Assembly: GCF_007830125.1 (NCBI RefSeq)
Contig: NZ_VLLG01000005.1
Coordinates: 310,001-374,000, forward strand
Source: Chitinophaga japonensis
Lineage (GTDB): Bacteria > Bacteroidota > Bacteroidia > Chitinophagales > Chitinophagaceae
Direction of reading: 5' to 3'
Length of the DNA: 64,000 nt
Below, one piece after another: positions 1-8,046 of this stretch. Under the pieces are notes generated by a model. That model worked only from the letters and a program-made list of their open reading frames with translations. It was not told the origin of the DNA and searched no databases. Position 1 is the first letter of the stretch. Each line of letters begins with the position of its first letter. The position numbers and the translations under genes were made by a program.

Positions 1-460
1 TCTCCATCGCCTCTATATACACAATGTCTTCCAGGGAGATCCTGACGAGCTTTTCGCCGGCCTTGATAAAAAGATGATCGGCATTCTCCTGCTGCGGGGA
101 TGAGCGGAACAGGTCATGCGCCCGGTTCACGGCTTTCAGGAAGCGCTCAAAGGAAACAGGCTTCAGCAGATAGTCCACTGCTTCCAGCTCAAAGCCTTTC
201 AGCGCATACTGTTCATACGCCGTGGTAAAGATCACTTTGGGCGGCTGCGGCAGGCTTTGCAGCAGCTCCAGCCCGTTGATGTACGGCATTTCTATATCCA
301 GGAACAGCAGGTCCACCGCCTGCTCGCGCAGCAGGTTGTTCAACGCTACGGCATCTTCGCAAACGCCCACCAGCTCCAGGAAGCTCACTTTCTCCACGTA
401 GCCCTTTATGCCCTTGCGGGCCATTGGTTCATCGTCCGTTATGACACATTTTATTTTCAT
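1..460 (-). CDS. LytTR-family response regulator (C-terminus cut by window edge)
   Basis: Two-component response regulator; the translated minus strand starts at the ATG at 460 and runs off the left edge after about 153 residues. A receiver domain is clear: acidic pair D9/D10, phospho-acceptor D55 in LFLDIEMP, T80 in the TTAY stretch and K100 in LLKP. The start of a LytTR DNA-binding domain follows (LFIKAGEKLVRI, then DIVYIEAME). Regulators of this class bind promoter repeats when phosphorylated. The kinase gene lies 43 nt upstream on the same strand, so the two form a LytS/LytR-type pair in one operon. The target genes cannot be read from the window. Confidence 0.9.
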   Translation of the reverse strand, partial: MKIKCVITDDEPMARKGIKGYVEKVSFLELVGVCEDAVALNNLLREQAVDLLFLDIEMPYINGLELLQSLPQPPKVIFTTAYEQYALKGFELEAVDYLLKPVSFERFLKAVNRAHDLFRSSPQQENADHLFIKAGEKLVRISLEDIVYIEAME

Positions 461-503
461 CTGCTAATATTTGCCCGGTTTCACACTTCATTTTCCCGGC
501 GGC

Positions 504-1544
504 TTACTTCTTATCTCCTACTTCCTCAATGACCAGGTCCGCCAGGAAGCTTTGCCCCTTGTCCTGTATGGTGAGGGTATGCTTTCCCGGGTAGAGCAGC
601 GCCAGTCGCCTTTTCAGGTGCTCCAGCCCTATGCCGCCGGCTTTCCTTTGCACGGTAATGTCCGGCTTGGCATTGCTCACATGAAAATGCAGGCGGTCCT
701 GCTCCAGCCTTGCTTCGATCCTGATCCAGTACCGGCCGCCGGCGTACTTGAAAGCATTTTCCACCAGGGGCAGCAGCAGCAGCGGGTACAACTGCTGACC
801 GTCCAGCGCATCATCAAAACGCACGTCGAGGGAAAGGTGCTCATTCATCCGGCTTTTCTGCAACCGGATATACGATTGCAGGTATTGCAGCTCCTGCCGG
901 ACGGTAACGGTTTGCTGCTGGTCATATAACTGGTAGCGCAGCAGCTCGGACAGCTCTTCGATGGTTTGCTTGGCCCGGCCTACGTCCTCATCCATCTGGA
1001 AATATACTGTATTCAATGCATTGAACAGGAAATGCGGGTGGTACTGCGCCTTGAGAAAACGCAGCTCCGCCTGCAACTGGTCATTACTGATCTTCTCGAT
1101 CTGGAGCTGCTGCTCATAGCTTTTGCGGGTAGCGGCATTGCCCCTGGCAAAAGCGTAGTATAACAGCCAGTACAACAGGGGGATCAGGTAAATGTTCACC
1201 ACATCGTACCATTGTAATCCATCGTCTGTTAGAGCTGCTACCGGCATTATGATAGCGGTGCATACCAGCTCTATCCACAGCGCCACCCCGGCAAATTCCT
1301 TTACCAGCGCACGGTTGCTGATAGGCGGTTTGTACCGCTGCTGGTTCTTTTCCAGGAGCCGCAGCAGCACGGCCTCCATCACATAGCAGGCCAGGATGGA
1401 CATGCAGATCTCGGCGGCATTAACCTGCCAGGGCCGCAGCCAGAAGCGGGTATCCGAGATGATATCATTCACCAGGCGGATACTGGTGTAGATGATCAAC
1501 CCGTACACGACCGGGAATATAATGCGCCACCGTAAATTTTGCAT
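504..1544 (-). CDS. LytS/YehU-type sensor histidine kinase (His_kinase family)
   Basis: Membrane sensor kinase of 346 residues. Four hydrophobic segments (about 8-26, 43-64, 83-105, 113-134) are followed by a short coiled linker and the His_kinase box with H171 in HPHFLFN, the usual phosphorylated residue of this family. A HATPase domain with N-box LPLVENAFKYA near residue 260 and a GIGL glycine motif near the end completes it. No extracytoplasmic sensor domain is visible, so the signal is probably sensed in or at the membrane. It lies just upstream of the LytTR regulator and should phosphorylate it. The start at 1544 puts the first membrane helix at the N-terminus as expected. Confidence 0.92.
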   Translation of the reverse strand: MQNLRWRIIFPVVYGLIIYTSIRLVNDIISDTRFWLRPWQVNAAEICMSILACYVMEAVLLRLLEKNQQRYKPPISNRALVKEFAGVALWIELVCTAIIMPVAALTDDGLQWYDVVNIYLIPLLYWLLYYAFARGNAATRKSYEQQLQIEKISNDQLQAELRFLKAQYHPHFLFNALNTVYFQMDEDVGRAKQTIEELSELLRYQLYDQQQTVTVRQELQYLQSYIRLQKSRMNEHLSLDVRFDDALDGQQLYPLLLLPLVENAFKYAGGRYWIRIEARLEQDRLHFHVSNAKPDITVQRKAGGIGLEHLKRRLALLYPGKHTLTIQDKGQSFLADLVIEEVGDKK

Positions 1545-1646
1545 GTGATCAAGTTAAGTAAAAATCGGCGATCCCCTCCCCTGTTTTGACCATCGGCGGT
1601 TTTCCGGTGACACAATGCAACGGCTACCGCCATATCAATGTCCGGT

Positions 1647-1677
1647 TTTGCGTTGCGTGCAAAAAAAATGTATATTG
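1647..1677 (+). promoter_or_regulatory. Bacteroidota-type promoter for the secreted peptide operon
   Basis: A TTTG at 1647-1650 and TATATTGA at 1671-1678 are separated by 20 nt, close to the Bacteroidota -33 TTTG / -7 TAnnTTTG arrangement. Transcription would start near 1684, about 34 nt before the peptide start codon. Confidence 0.45.
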
Positions 1678-1717
1678 AATATTGATAACCCATATTCCAC
1701 ACTCAAAATCCATTAAG

Positions 1718-1921
1718 ATGAAGAAAACCCTTCTGTTCCTGGCATTTGTAGCTGTAGCAACGCTTAGCCAGGTACCCACCGCAAGTTCCATCGGCTGCGC
1801 AGGCCCGCATCCTTTCAAGAACGGAAAATGCAAGACCGAGATCGTTGGCGGAACGTATTATTCCTACTGTGGCTCCGTACTGGCCGGTGAAACGCCTAAC
1901 TGTGCCATTTATGTGGAATAG
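1718..1921 (+). CDS. Small secreted cysteine-containing peptide
   Basis: A 67-residue protein. I take the ATG at 1718, because the longer reading from 1682 adds a hydrophilic leader ahead of an ideal signal peptide (MKKTLLFLAFVAVATL). The predicted mature part is about 43 residues with four cysteines (GCAG, GKCK, SYCG, PNCA), glycine-rich and without a known domain. Size, export signal and position directly before a DUF4221-type lipoprotein resemble the NVEALA-type peptides of other Bacteroidota, but the NVEALA motif itself is absent. Its stop overlaps the next start by 11 nt, indicating translational coupling. The function is unknown; two disulfides or metal binding are possible. Confidence 0.7.
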   Translation: MKKTLLFLAFVAVATLSQVPTASSIGCAGPHPFKNGKCKTEIVGGTYYSYCGSVLAGETPNCAIYVE

Positions 1922-3119
1922 GCTGCTTCACTGGCGGGCTACCTGTGTGGTAGCCCCCTTTCTATTATTTATCGTATATGCCGGTACAACGGGCTGCGCC
2001 GGCAAAGAGGCCGCCCCGGTCAATAATTGCGCAGCGGACAGCGGCCGGCTGATATCGCTGAAAGCGGTGGTGGCCGATACCCTGCGGCTGTACCTGGACA
2101 GCCTGCTGGTAGTAGGCGTACAAACACCGGTACAATACGTTGAAAAGGAAAATGCCCTGCTGGTATACGACGGTTACAACAAGCGGTTGCTGTCCTACCC
2201 CCTGGATGCAGGTACCGCGCTGCTGCGGCCCGGGCATATACAGCCCCTGCACCTGGACGGGAAGGTCACCTACTTTCAGTACCTGCGCCCCGACAGCCTG
2301 CTGCTGTATACTTACGACAGCTTTCAACTGCTGTTCTACAACATGGCTGCAGACAGCGTGTACAAAACCCTGTCCTTTACGGGCAGGCCGTTGCCGCCCA
2401 ACCTGGCCTTTAACCCGGCGCCGCCTAATGCCTGCAATGCCGCGCCGATTATTTTAAAGGATCATACGATTATAGGCGTAGGCTACCTGATTGGTGAACG
2501 GGAGCACGAGGTGCCGGAGGGCCGCACCCTTTGCACGGAGATACACCTGCCGGACGGCAAGGTGCAGCACAAAGTGCCCTATTCAAAAGTCTACCGGTCC
2601 GCCAACTGGGGAGGCGTGCACATGCGCACACCTTATGCCGCCTATAATGCCACGGAGGACAAGCTGCTGCTCAGTCTCCCGGCAGACCACCGGCTGCAGG
2701 TGATAGACAGCGCCTGGCAGGTAAAGGATATATATGCCGGCACCCGGGAGCCCTGCTGTATCAGCGCCCTGCCTTTTCCCAAAACGCATCAAAAAATGAA
2801 GGACCCTGATATGCCGCTGCGTTACTTTACCGGTACGCCCTCCTACCGGAACATTATTTTTGATCCCTATCGCCAGCGCTATTACCGCCTGCTGCAGTTG
2901 CCGCCTGCCGCCACCGCCCTGAATCACGAAGGGTTGGCTGAAAAACACGCCAAAATAATCGCTTTCGATACCGCCTTCCACTACCTGGGTGAAGCGTCTT
3001 TACCCGGGAGCCTGGCGCTTGACAATTTTTTCGTGACGGCCCGGGGCCTCTATTTCCTGGATGCCGCTAACAAAGACTCAAATATTGGCCGATATGTACA
3101 AATTAAAATGGAGCTGTAA
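1911..3119 (+). CDS. DUF4221-like lipoprotein, probable beta-propeller
   Basis: A 402-residue lipoprotein starting at the ATG at 1911. The N-terminus has a hydrophobic segment ending in a lipobox (GTTGC, Cys about residue 29), so it should be lipid-anchored. The body has repeated short beta-strand patterns (LLVYDGYNKRLLSYPLD, LLLYTYDSFQLLFYN) typical of the DUF4221/BF3164 propeller-like lipoproteins of Bacteroidota. These families often sit next to small exported peptides, as here. The reading frame overlaps the upstream peptide by 11 nt and the downstream lipoprotein by 26 nt, so the three genes are one translationally coupled operon. Longer N-terminal readings are unlikely because they would bury the signal sequence. 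Confidence 0.75.
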   Translation: MWNRLLHWRATCVVAPFLLFIVYAGTTGCAGKEAAPVNNCAADSGRLISLKAVVADTLRLYLDSLLVVGVQTPVQYVEKENALLVYDGYNKRLLSYPLDAGTALLRPGHIQPLHLDGKVTYFQYLRPDSLLLYTYDSFQLLFYNMAADSVYKTLSFTGRPLPPNLAFNPAPPNACNAAPIILKDHTIIGVGYLIGEREHEVPEGRTLCTEIHLPDGKVQHKVPYSKVYRSANWGGVHMRTPYAAYNATEDKLLLSLPADHRLQVIDSAWQVKDIYAGTREPCCISALPFPKTHQKMKDPDMPLRYFTGTPSYRNIIFDPYRQRYYRLLQLPPAATALNHEGLAEKHAKIIAFDTAFHYLGEASLPGSLALDNFFVTARGLYFLDAANKDSNIGRYVQIKMEL

Positions 3120-3561
3120 ATACATCGTATATCCTATCCTGTTATGGCTGCTAAGCGCCTGCTCGCAGCAACATGCCGGGCTGATGAAGGCCCTGCACCT
3201 GCTGGACACGGACCTCCTTTCAACCGGCTATTATGTGATCATACCCAACCAGGGTTGCGAAGGTTGCATCAGCGCGGCGGAGGATTTTGTGAAGCGGCAT
3301 TGTACCTCTTCCCCACATGTGAAATACATTTTCACCCGCACGCAATCCTTAAAGCTGCTGCAGATAAAGCTGGGACGGGACATCCTGCACAGCAGCCGGG
3401 TGCTGGTAGACAGCGCCAATATTATCCGGTACCCGGATCGTGATAAGGATATTTACCCGATGATCGTAACGGTGAAGGATGGACGGATCACGGACATTGC
3501 CTATCAACGGCCGGAGGAAGATGGGTTGGGAGTGGTGTTGAGGGGGGAATCTAACAATTGA
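3094..3561 (+). CDS. Small lipoprotein with a CxxC motif (thioredoxin-fold candidate)
   Basis: A 155-residue lipoprotein from the ATG at 3094. The signal sequence ends in the lipobox LLSAC. About 35 residues later comes IIPNQGCEGCISAAEDF, a CxxC preceded by beta-strand residues and followed by a helix, as in thioredoxin-like folds. A segment further on (YPMIVTVKDGRITDIAY) fits the last strands of that fold. No family name is certain. It overlaps the end of the DUF4221-like gene by 26 nt. A redox partner for the cysteines of the small peptide at the head of the operon is an attractive but untested idea. Confidence 0.65.
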   Translation: MYKLKWSCKYIVYPILLWLLSACSQQHAGLMKALHLLDTDLLSTGYYVIIPNQGCEGCISAAEDFVKRHCTSSPHVKYIFTRTQSLKLLQIKLGRDILHSSRVLVDSANIIRYPDRDKDIYPMIVTVKDGRITDIAYQRPEEDGLGVVLRGESNN

Positions 3562-3590
3562 TTCACAAGTCACTACAGCCGCTTCCACTG

Positions 3591-4070
3591 CTATCCCTCA
3601 TACGGCCCGCCAGTTGCTCCCCAACCCCATTTCGGCATCGGCTCACCTTCTTTGACAGGATTTTCATCCGTATTGGAATTGATCACCGCAATACGGCTCC
3701 CCCATTCCAGGTAGCCCACCAGTGCGGAGCGAAATTCTGGATCAGCCGCCAGGCCTACTTCATCCGCGGTTTCCAGCAAAAGGTCCATCCACCTTTTTCT
3801 TTTACGCTCGTCCAGCATCTTTCCCAGGTGATGCGCCACCATGGTGGCATGACTGCCCTTATCGCCCTCCGTATACAGGCGCGGACCGCCAAAGACCTCG
3901 GCAATAAAATGCGCTACATGCCGGCTGTGCCCCGGCGCCATATCCTTAAAAACGGGATACAGCAGCTCATCCTGCAATACTTTGCTGTAAAATACTTCCG
4001 TGAGCTTTTCCAGCGCTGCCTGGCCGCCGGCCCATTCATATAGTGTAGGCACTACTTTTCCTTGTTCCAT
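3591..4070 (-). CDS. Group II truncated haemoglobin
   Basis: A 159-residue cytoplasmic protein of the bacterial-like globin family (TrHbII, YjbI-like). The N-terminal part (TLYEWAGGQAALEKLTEVFY) matches the family's A-B helices, with the FYSKVL and PVFKDM segments after it. The VAHHLGK stretch holds the likely proximal haem histidine. The C-terminal tail with KWGWG is typical of group II proteins. Such globins bind oxygen or handle NO and peroxides. The start overlaps the end of the upstream monooxygenase-like gene by 19 nt, so the two are co-transcribed. Confidence 0.88.
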   Translation of the reverse strand: MEQGKVVPTLYEWAGGQAALEKLTEVFYSKVLQDELLYPVFKDMAPGHSRHVAHFIAEVFGGPRLYTEGDKGSHATMVAHHLGKMLDERKRKRWMDLLLETADEVGLAADPEFRSALVGYLEWGSRIAVINSNTDENPVKEGEPMPKWGWGATGGPYEG

Positions 4071-4459
4071 GTGATAGGTGTGAGATTGTAATGTTTCATT
4101 TCTTCAATATTACTAAAAAAGGGCTGCACCAATTGAAAGAAGCCGGTGAATTCACTGCTTTTCCTGAACCCGTTCAGGTGGTCCTCTTTGGAGGTCCAGT
4201 GAATGGTGACGATGTAGTGTGTGGGCTCCTCTTCCCCATGAATAATATGGTAGCCGAGGCAATACGGGGACGCCTGCAGGTATTTGCCGGCATCGCTGTA
4301 CGCTTTTTCAAAACTGGCTTGCTGGTCTTCCGGGATGTTGTAGCGGATAATTTCTACGGAGTACTGGTCTGTTTTCATAGTTTTGTTATTGTGCTGTGCC
4401 TGGCCAATGCTTGCAAAACACAATGCGGGCAGCAGTATCAGGTAATAGATCGTCTTCAT
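4052..4459 (-). CDS. Exported antibiotic-biosynthesis-monooxygenase (ABM) domain protein
   Basis: A 135-residue protein with a signal peptide (MKTIYYLILLPALCFASIGQAQ) followed by a ferredoxin-like ABM fold. Visible ABM hallmarks are VEIIRYNIPEDQQASFEKAY at the front, YIVTIHWTSKEDHLNGFRKS in the middle and the FFQLVQPFF helix. Proteins of this family are small dimeric oxygenases or haem-degrading enzymes; the substrate is not predictable. It precedes the truncated haemoglobin in the same operon and is divergent from the HxlR regulator at 4548, which is a plausible controller of both. An export signal on an ABM protein is unusual but seen in Bacteroidota. Confidence 0.75.
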   Translation of the reverse strand: MKTIYYLILLPALCFASIGQAQHNNKTMKTDQYSVEIIRYNIPEDQQASFEKAYSDAGKYLQASPYCLGYHIIHGEEEPTHYIVTIHWTSKEDHLNGFRKSSEFTGFFQLVQPFFSNIEEMKHYNLTPITWNKEK

Positions 4460-4547
4460 ATTAATCAGATTGTCGCCAAAAATATTTGAATAACTTTAAC
4501 CGGGCAATAACTTACCGGAAGGTAAGCCCGTCAAATCCTGCCGCCAT

Positions 4548-4913
4548 ATGATCACCCTGAACGATAAAACATTCACCTGCCCGATCGATGTAAGCCTCCA
4601 TTTCGTAAACGGCAAATGGAAAATACTGATCCTTTCTCACCTGCACCGTTTTGAAAAAAGGAGCTTCAGCGATATCCGGAACAACCTGCCGGGCGTATCG
4701 GAAAAAATGCTCACACAACAACTAAAGCAACTGGAAAGTGATCGGTTGATCAGCAAAACAGTGCTGTCATTAAAACCTTTGCGGGTGGAATATGCATTGA
4801 CGGACCTGGGCCGTTCTTTTACGCCCCTGTATGAATTCCTGAGCCAATGGGGTATCCGTTACCTGAAAGAAAACGGTATTGACTACCTGAAAGACCAGGC
4901 ATTGTATAAATGA
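4548..4913 (+). CDS. HxlR-family transcriptional regulator
   Basis: A 121-residue winged-helix regulator. The family pattern is complete: CPIDVSLHFVNGKWKILIL at the start, RSFSDIRNNLPGVSEKMLTQ for the recognition helix, LKQLESDRLISK, and VEYALTDLGRSFTPL. The single cysteine near the N-terminus (C11) is in the position used by redox- or aldehyde-sensing HxlR proteins. It is divergent from the ABM/globin pair with 88 nt between start codons, so it probably represses or activates that pair. The start at 4548 is the first ATG and agrees with family length. Confidence 0.9.
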   Translation: MITLNDKTFTCPIDVSLHFVNGKWKILILSHLHRFEKRSFSDIRNNLPGVSEKMLTQQLKQLESDRLISKTVLSLKPLRVEYALTDLGRSFTPLYEFLSQWGIRYLKENGIDYLKDQALYK

Positions 4914-4957
4914 CAAAGGGGAAACTTTTCTGCATACTGTAGCCGGGCATACCCAGC

Positions 4958-5743
4958 TTAAAAATTAAGATAGACCTTGCCGTTATGCTCCGTCACCGCG
5001 TAGGTAACAATACCTTCCTTCGCGGGACCGGCCTTTACCTGGCCGGTAGTAGCCTCAAACTGGGAACCATGCCAGGGACATTGCACTGTACCGTATATCA
5101 TCGCCCCTCCCGCCAGCGATCCGCCTTTGTGGGTACAGCGGTCGTCAAAAGCCACATACCCCTTTTCTGTTTTGGCCAGCACGATCCGCTTATTATGCAC
5201 ATGTACCAGCTTCATCTGGTCGGTTTGCAGCTCATCGGCTGTAGCTACCTCCACTTTTTCGGGGCGGCCGTCAATATGCATTTCCTTCCATTTACCGGCG
5301 CCGGCATAACGGGGATTTACCCCTATCTGGTTGCGGTATACCAGCGTACCGCCCATCCATCCTGAAATTCCCAGTCCCACTACCCCTGCCAGCTCCAGCA
5401 GGATGATCCAGAAGGCGGGCAGGTAAGGGTCCCGCTTCAGCAGCCAGGCCACAAAAAAGAGAACTACCACAAAAATGTTCAGCAACCCGTGCTGTGTGCC
5501 CCGCTTTTTTGCGGAACTTTTGGGCGGCACGGTAAACAGGTAGTCAATTATACCGGGCACAGCCGCCAGCAGGGCGCTTACAACGCCAGCTATCTGCAGG
5601 CAAATGGCCACAAAAGCAAAATCGTACCGGTTGCCGGCCAGCGCCAGGATATCAAACAACAGGGTGCCGATGAAGAAAGCGATAGGAAAGACGATCAGGA
5701 TGGGGTGAATGGGGTGCCCCTTGATATGTGCCGTGCTTTTCAT
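4958..5743 (-). CDS. Membrane Rieske protein (DUF2231 domain plus Rieske [2Fe-2S] domain)
   Basis: A 261-residue fusion protein. I choose the ATG at 5743 because HIKGHPIHPILIVFPIAFF is the typical start of DUF2231 membrane domains; the longer reading to 5794 adds 17 residues without support. Four hydrophobic segments occupy about residues 15-150. The C-terminal 100 residues are a Rieske domain with the two cluster motifs DRCTHKGGS and QCPWHGSQF, giving two Cys and two His ligands. The protein should be an inner-membrane electron-transfer component, but no partner oxidase is adjacent. It is divergent from the TonB-dependent receptor at 5827. Confidence 0.88.
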   Translation of the reverse strand: MKSTAHIKGHPIHPILIVFPIAFFIGTLLFDILALAGNRYDFAFVAICLQIAGVVSALLAAVPGIIDYLFTVPPKSSAKKRGTQHGLLNIFVVVLFFVAWLLKRDPYLPAFWIILLELAGVVGLGISGWMGGTLVYRNQIGVNPRYAGAGKWKEMHIDGRPEKVEVATADELQTDQMKLVHVHNKRIVLAKTEKGYVAFDDRCTHKGGSLAGGAMIYGTVQCPWHGSQFEATTGQVKAGPAKEGIVTYAVTEHNGKVYLNF

Positions 5744-5798
5744 AATGTGAATGGTTTGCTCCAGGATAACCCTATCAAAAACTTTACCTGTCAATCAT

Positions 5799-5806
5799 TA
5801 TTTTTG
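5799..5806 (+). promoter_or_regulatory. -7 element TATTTTTG upstream of the TonB-dependent receptor
   Basis: An exact TAnnTTTG match 20 nt before the receptor start codon. No clear -33 TTTG lies at the expected distance, so this is a partial promoter call. Confidence 0.4.
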
Positions 5807-5826
5807 CGCTCTCATCTAATTTTTTC

Positions 5827-8037
5827 ATGAAGGCAACTGCTACTGTTCTGTTACTGCTGCTGGCCGCCACCGCAAAATGCCAGACCATTACCGGCTATAT
5901 CACCGGCGCTGATAAAAAACCGTTGGAAGGCGCTACCATCTATCATCTCCGCACCGGCCACCATACGCACAGCAACGAGTTTGGCGCGTTCCAACTGGCG
6001 GGCGCCGGTAAAGGAGATTCCCTGAAGGTCACGCATGTAGCCTATACAACAAAAGTAGTGGTAGCGGAAACCGCACCCTTCCGCATTGTGCTGACTCCTT
6101 CCCCGCTGGAGCTGAACGAGGTGGCGGTTATCTCTACCGTCAAACACCTGAACATCATCTCCGATATAGACCTGCAGACCAACCCGGTGAACTCTTCCCA
6201 GGAGCTGCTGCGCACCGTGCCCGGCCTGTTCATCGGGCAGCATGCGGGCGGCGGCAAGGCGGAACAAATGTTCCTCCGCGGCTTTGACCTGGACCATGGT
6301 ACGGATATCAACATCACCGTAGACGGTATGCCGGTGAACATGGTGTCCCATGCACACGGGCAGGGCTACGCAGACCTGCATTTCCTGGTACCGGAAACCG
6401 TGGAGCAGATAGATTTTGACAAAGGCCCTTATCATGCCGGCAAAGGCAATATGGCCACTGCCGGTTATGTGGCCTTTGAGACCAAAGAAAGACTGGACAA
6501 CAGCGCGGTTACCCTGCAGGCGGGCCGCTTCAATACGGTGAAAACACTGGGGCTTTTTAACCTGGTGAACAACGAAAAACAGTCCGCTTACCTGGCTACG
6601 GAATACCTGGTGACGGACGGACCGTTTATATCCCCGCAAAATTTCAACCGCCTCAACCTCATGGGCAAGTACACCGCTTACCTGGCGGATCATGATAAAG
6701 TATCCATTGCAGTATCACATTTTTCCAGCAAATGGGACGCTTCGGGCCAGATACCACAGCGCGCCGTGGATGCGGGCCTGATCACCCGCTTTGGCGCTAT
6801 TGACGATACGGAGGGCGGCAACACGCAGCGTACCAATATCAACCTGCAGTTCACGAAACAACTGGACGCTTCCTCCTACGTGAAGAATACAGCCTATTTC
6901 AGCCGCTATGATTTTGAGCTGTACTCCAATTTTACCTTTTTCCTCAACGACCCGGAGAACGGGGACCAGATCCGGCAAAAGGAAAAAAGGAATATCATGG
7001 GCTTTGAATCACAACTGAATAAAGTGTTGAACACCGGCCGTTCCGGTATCCACCTGCAGGCAGCGCTGGGCCTGCGGAACGATGCGGTGAAGGATGTGGA
7101 GCTGTCGCATACGGCCAACCGGAAAACCACCCTGGAAACCGTCCAGTTGGGCGATGTGAACGAGGCTAACCTGTACGGTTATGTGAATGCCGATATCCGT
7201 ATCGGGAAATGGCTGATCAACCCCGGTCTGCGGGCGGATTATATGAAATTTGATTACGTGGACAAGCTGGCGGGCACCTATCGCACGCAGGCGGAAAGCA
7301 AGGCCATCCTCAGCCCCAAGCTCAATTTCCTGTACACGCAAAACAACAACCTGCAATATTTCATCAAGCTGGGCAAGGGCTTCCACAGCAACGACACCCG
7401 GGTGGTAGTGGCGGAAAAAGGCCGGGAGATACTGCCGGCTGCCTACGGCGCGGATGCGGGCCTCACCTGGAAACCGCTGCCCCGCCTGATCGTGAATACG
7501 GCTTTATGGTACCTGTACCTGCAGCAGGAATTTGTGTACGTAGGCGACGAGGGCGTAGTAGAGCCGGGCGGGCGCACGCAGCGGCAGGGCGCAGACCTGG
7601 GTATCCGCTACCAGTTGCTGCACTGGCTGTTCTTTAACACGGACCTCACCTACACCTATGCCCGCAGCATGGACGAGCCGAAGGATGCGGATTATATACC
7701 GCTGGCGCCGGACTTCACCTTCAGCGGAGGCTTTAGCTGGCAGCACCGTTCCGGTATTACCGGCAGCATTAAAAGCCGGTACATGGGCAGCCGCCCTGCC
7801 AATGAAGACAATTCCATTGTAGCCAAAGGATACTTCATCACCGATATGAACCTGGGCTACCAGTGGAAGCAATTCACGCTGGGCGTGATCATGGAGAATA
7901 TCTTTAACACGGAGTGGAACGAGACCCAGTTTGCCACGGAATCCCGCCTGCAGACAGAAACGGCGCCGGTAACGGAGATCCATTTCACGCCCGGCGTACC
8001 GTTCAATATCAGGGGATCGCTTACCTTCCGGTTTTAG
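5827..8037 (+). CDS. TonB-dependent outer-membrane receptor with carboxypeptidase-like N-domain
   Basis: A 736-residue outer-membrane transporter. After a signal peptide (MKATATVLLLLLAATAKCQ) comes a CarboxypepD_reg-like beta-sandwich (about 20-95), then a plug domain (NPVNSSQELLRTVPGLFI and DGMPVNMVSHAHGQG) and a 22-strand-type barrel ending in SLTFRF with the terminal Phe used for barrel insertion. It takes up a substrate using TonB energy. The ligand is not evident; no SusD partner is adjacent, so a metal chelate or small molecule is more likely than a glycan. The histidine-rich plug loop could hint at a metal ligand. It is transcribed alone and converges on the TlpA-like gene 9 nt after its stop. 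Confidence 0.9.
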   Translation: MKATATVLLLLLAATAKCQTITGYITGADKKPLEGATIYHLRTGHHTHSNEFGAFQLAGAGKGDSLKVTHVAYTTKVVVAETAPFRIVLTPSPLELNEVAVISTVKHLNIISDIDLQTNPVNSSQELLRTVPGLFIGQHAGGGKAEQMFLRGFDLDHGTDINITVDGMPVNMVSHAHGQGYADLHFLVPETVEQIDFDKGPYHAGKGNMATAGYVAFETKERLDNSAVTLQAGRFNTVKTLGLFNLVNNEKQSAYLATEYLVTDGPFISPQNFNRLNLMGKYTAYLADHDKVSIAVSHFSSKWDASGQIPQRAVDAGLITRFGAIDDTEGGNTQRTNINLQFTKQLDASSYVKNTAYFSRYDFELYSNFTFFLNDPENGDQIRQKEKRNIMGFESQLNKVLNTGRSGIHLQAALGLRNDAVKDVELSHTANRKTTLETVQLGDVNEANLYGYVNADIRIGKWLINPGLRADYMKFDYVDKLAGTYRTQAESKAILSPKLNFLYTQNNNLQYFIKLGKGFHSNDTRVVVAEKGREILPAAYGADAGLTWKPLPRLIVNTALWYLYLQQEFVYVGDEGVVEPGGRTQRQGADLGIRYQLLHWLFFNTDLTYTYARSMDEPKDADYIPLAPDFTFSGGFSWQHRSGITGSIKSRYMGSRPANEDNSIVAKGYFITDMNLGYQWKQFTLGVIMENIFNTEWNETQFATESRLQTETAPVTEIHFTPGVPFNIRGSLTFRF

Positions 8038-8046
8038 TGATGCCGG

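Noticed and set aside
1682..1717. Longer start for the secreted peptide
   Set aside because: Adds a hydrophilic extension before an ideal signal peptide and lies immediately at the predicted transcription start.
1718..1921. Naming the peptide an NVEALA protein
   Set aside because: The defining NVEALA motif is not present; only size, export signal and neighbours agree.
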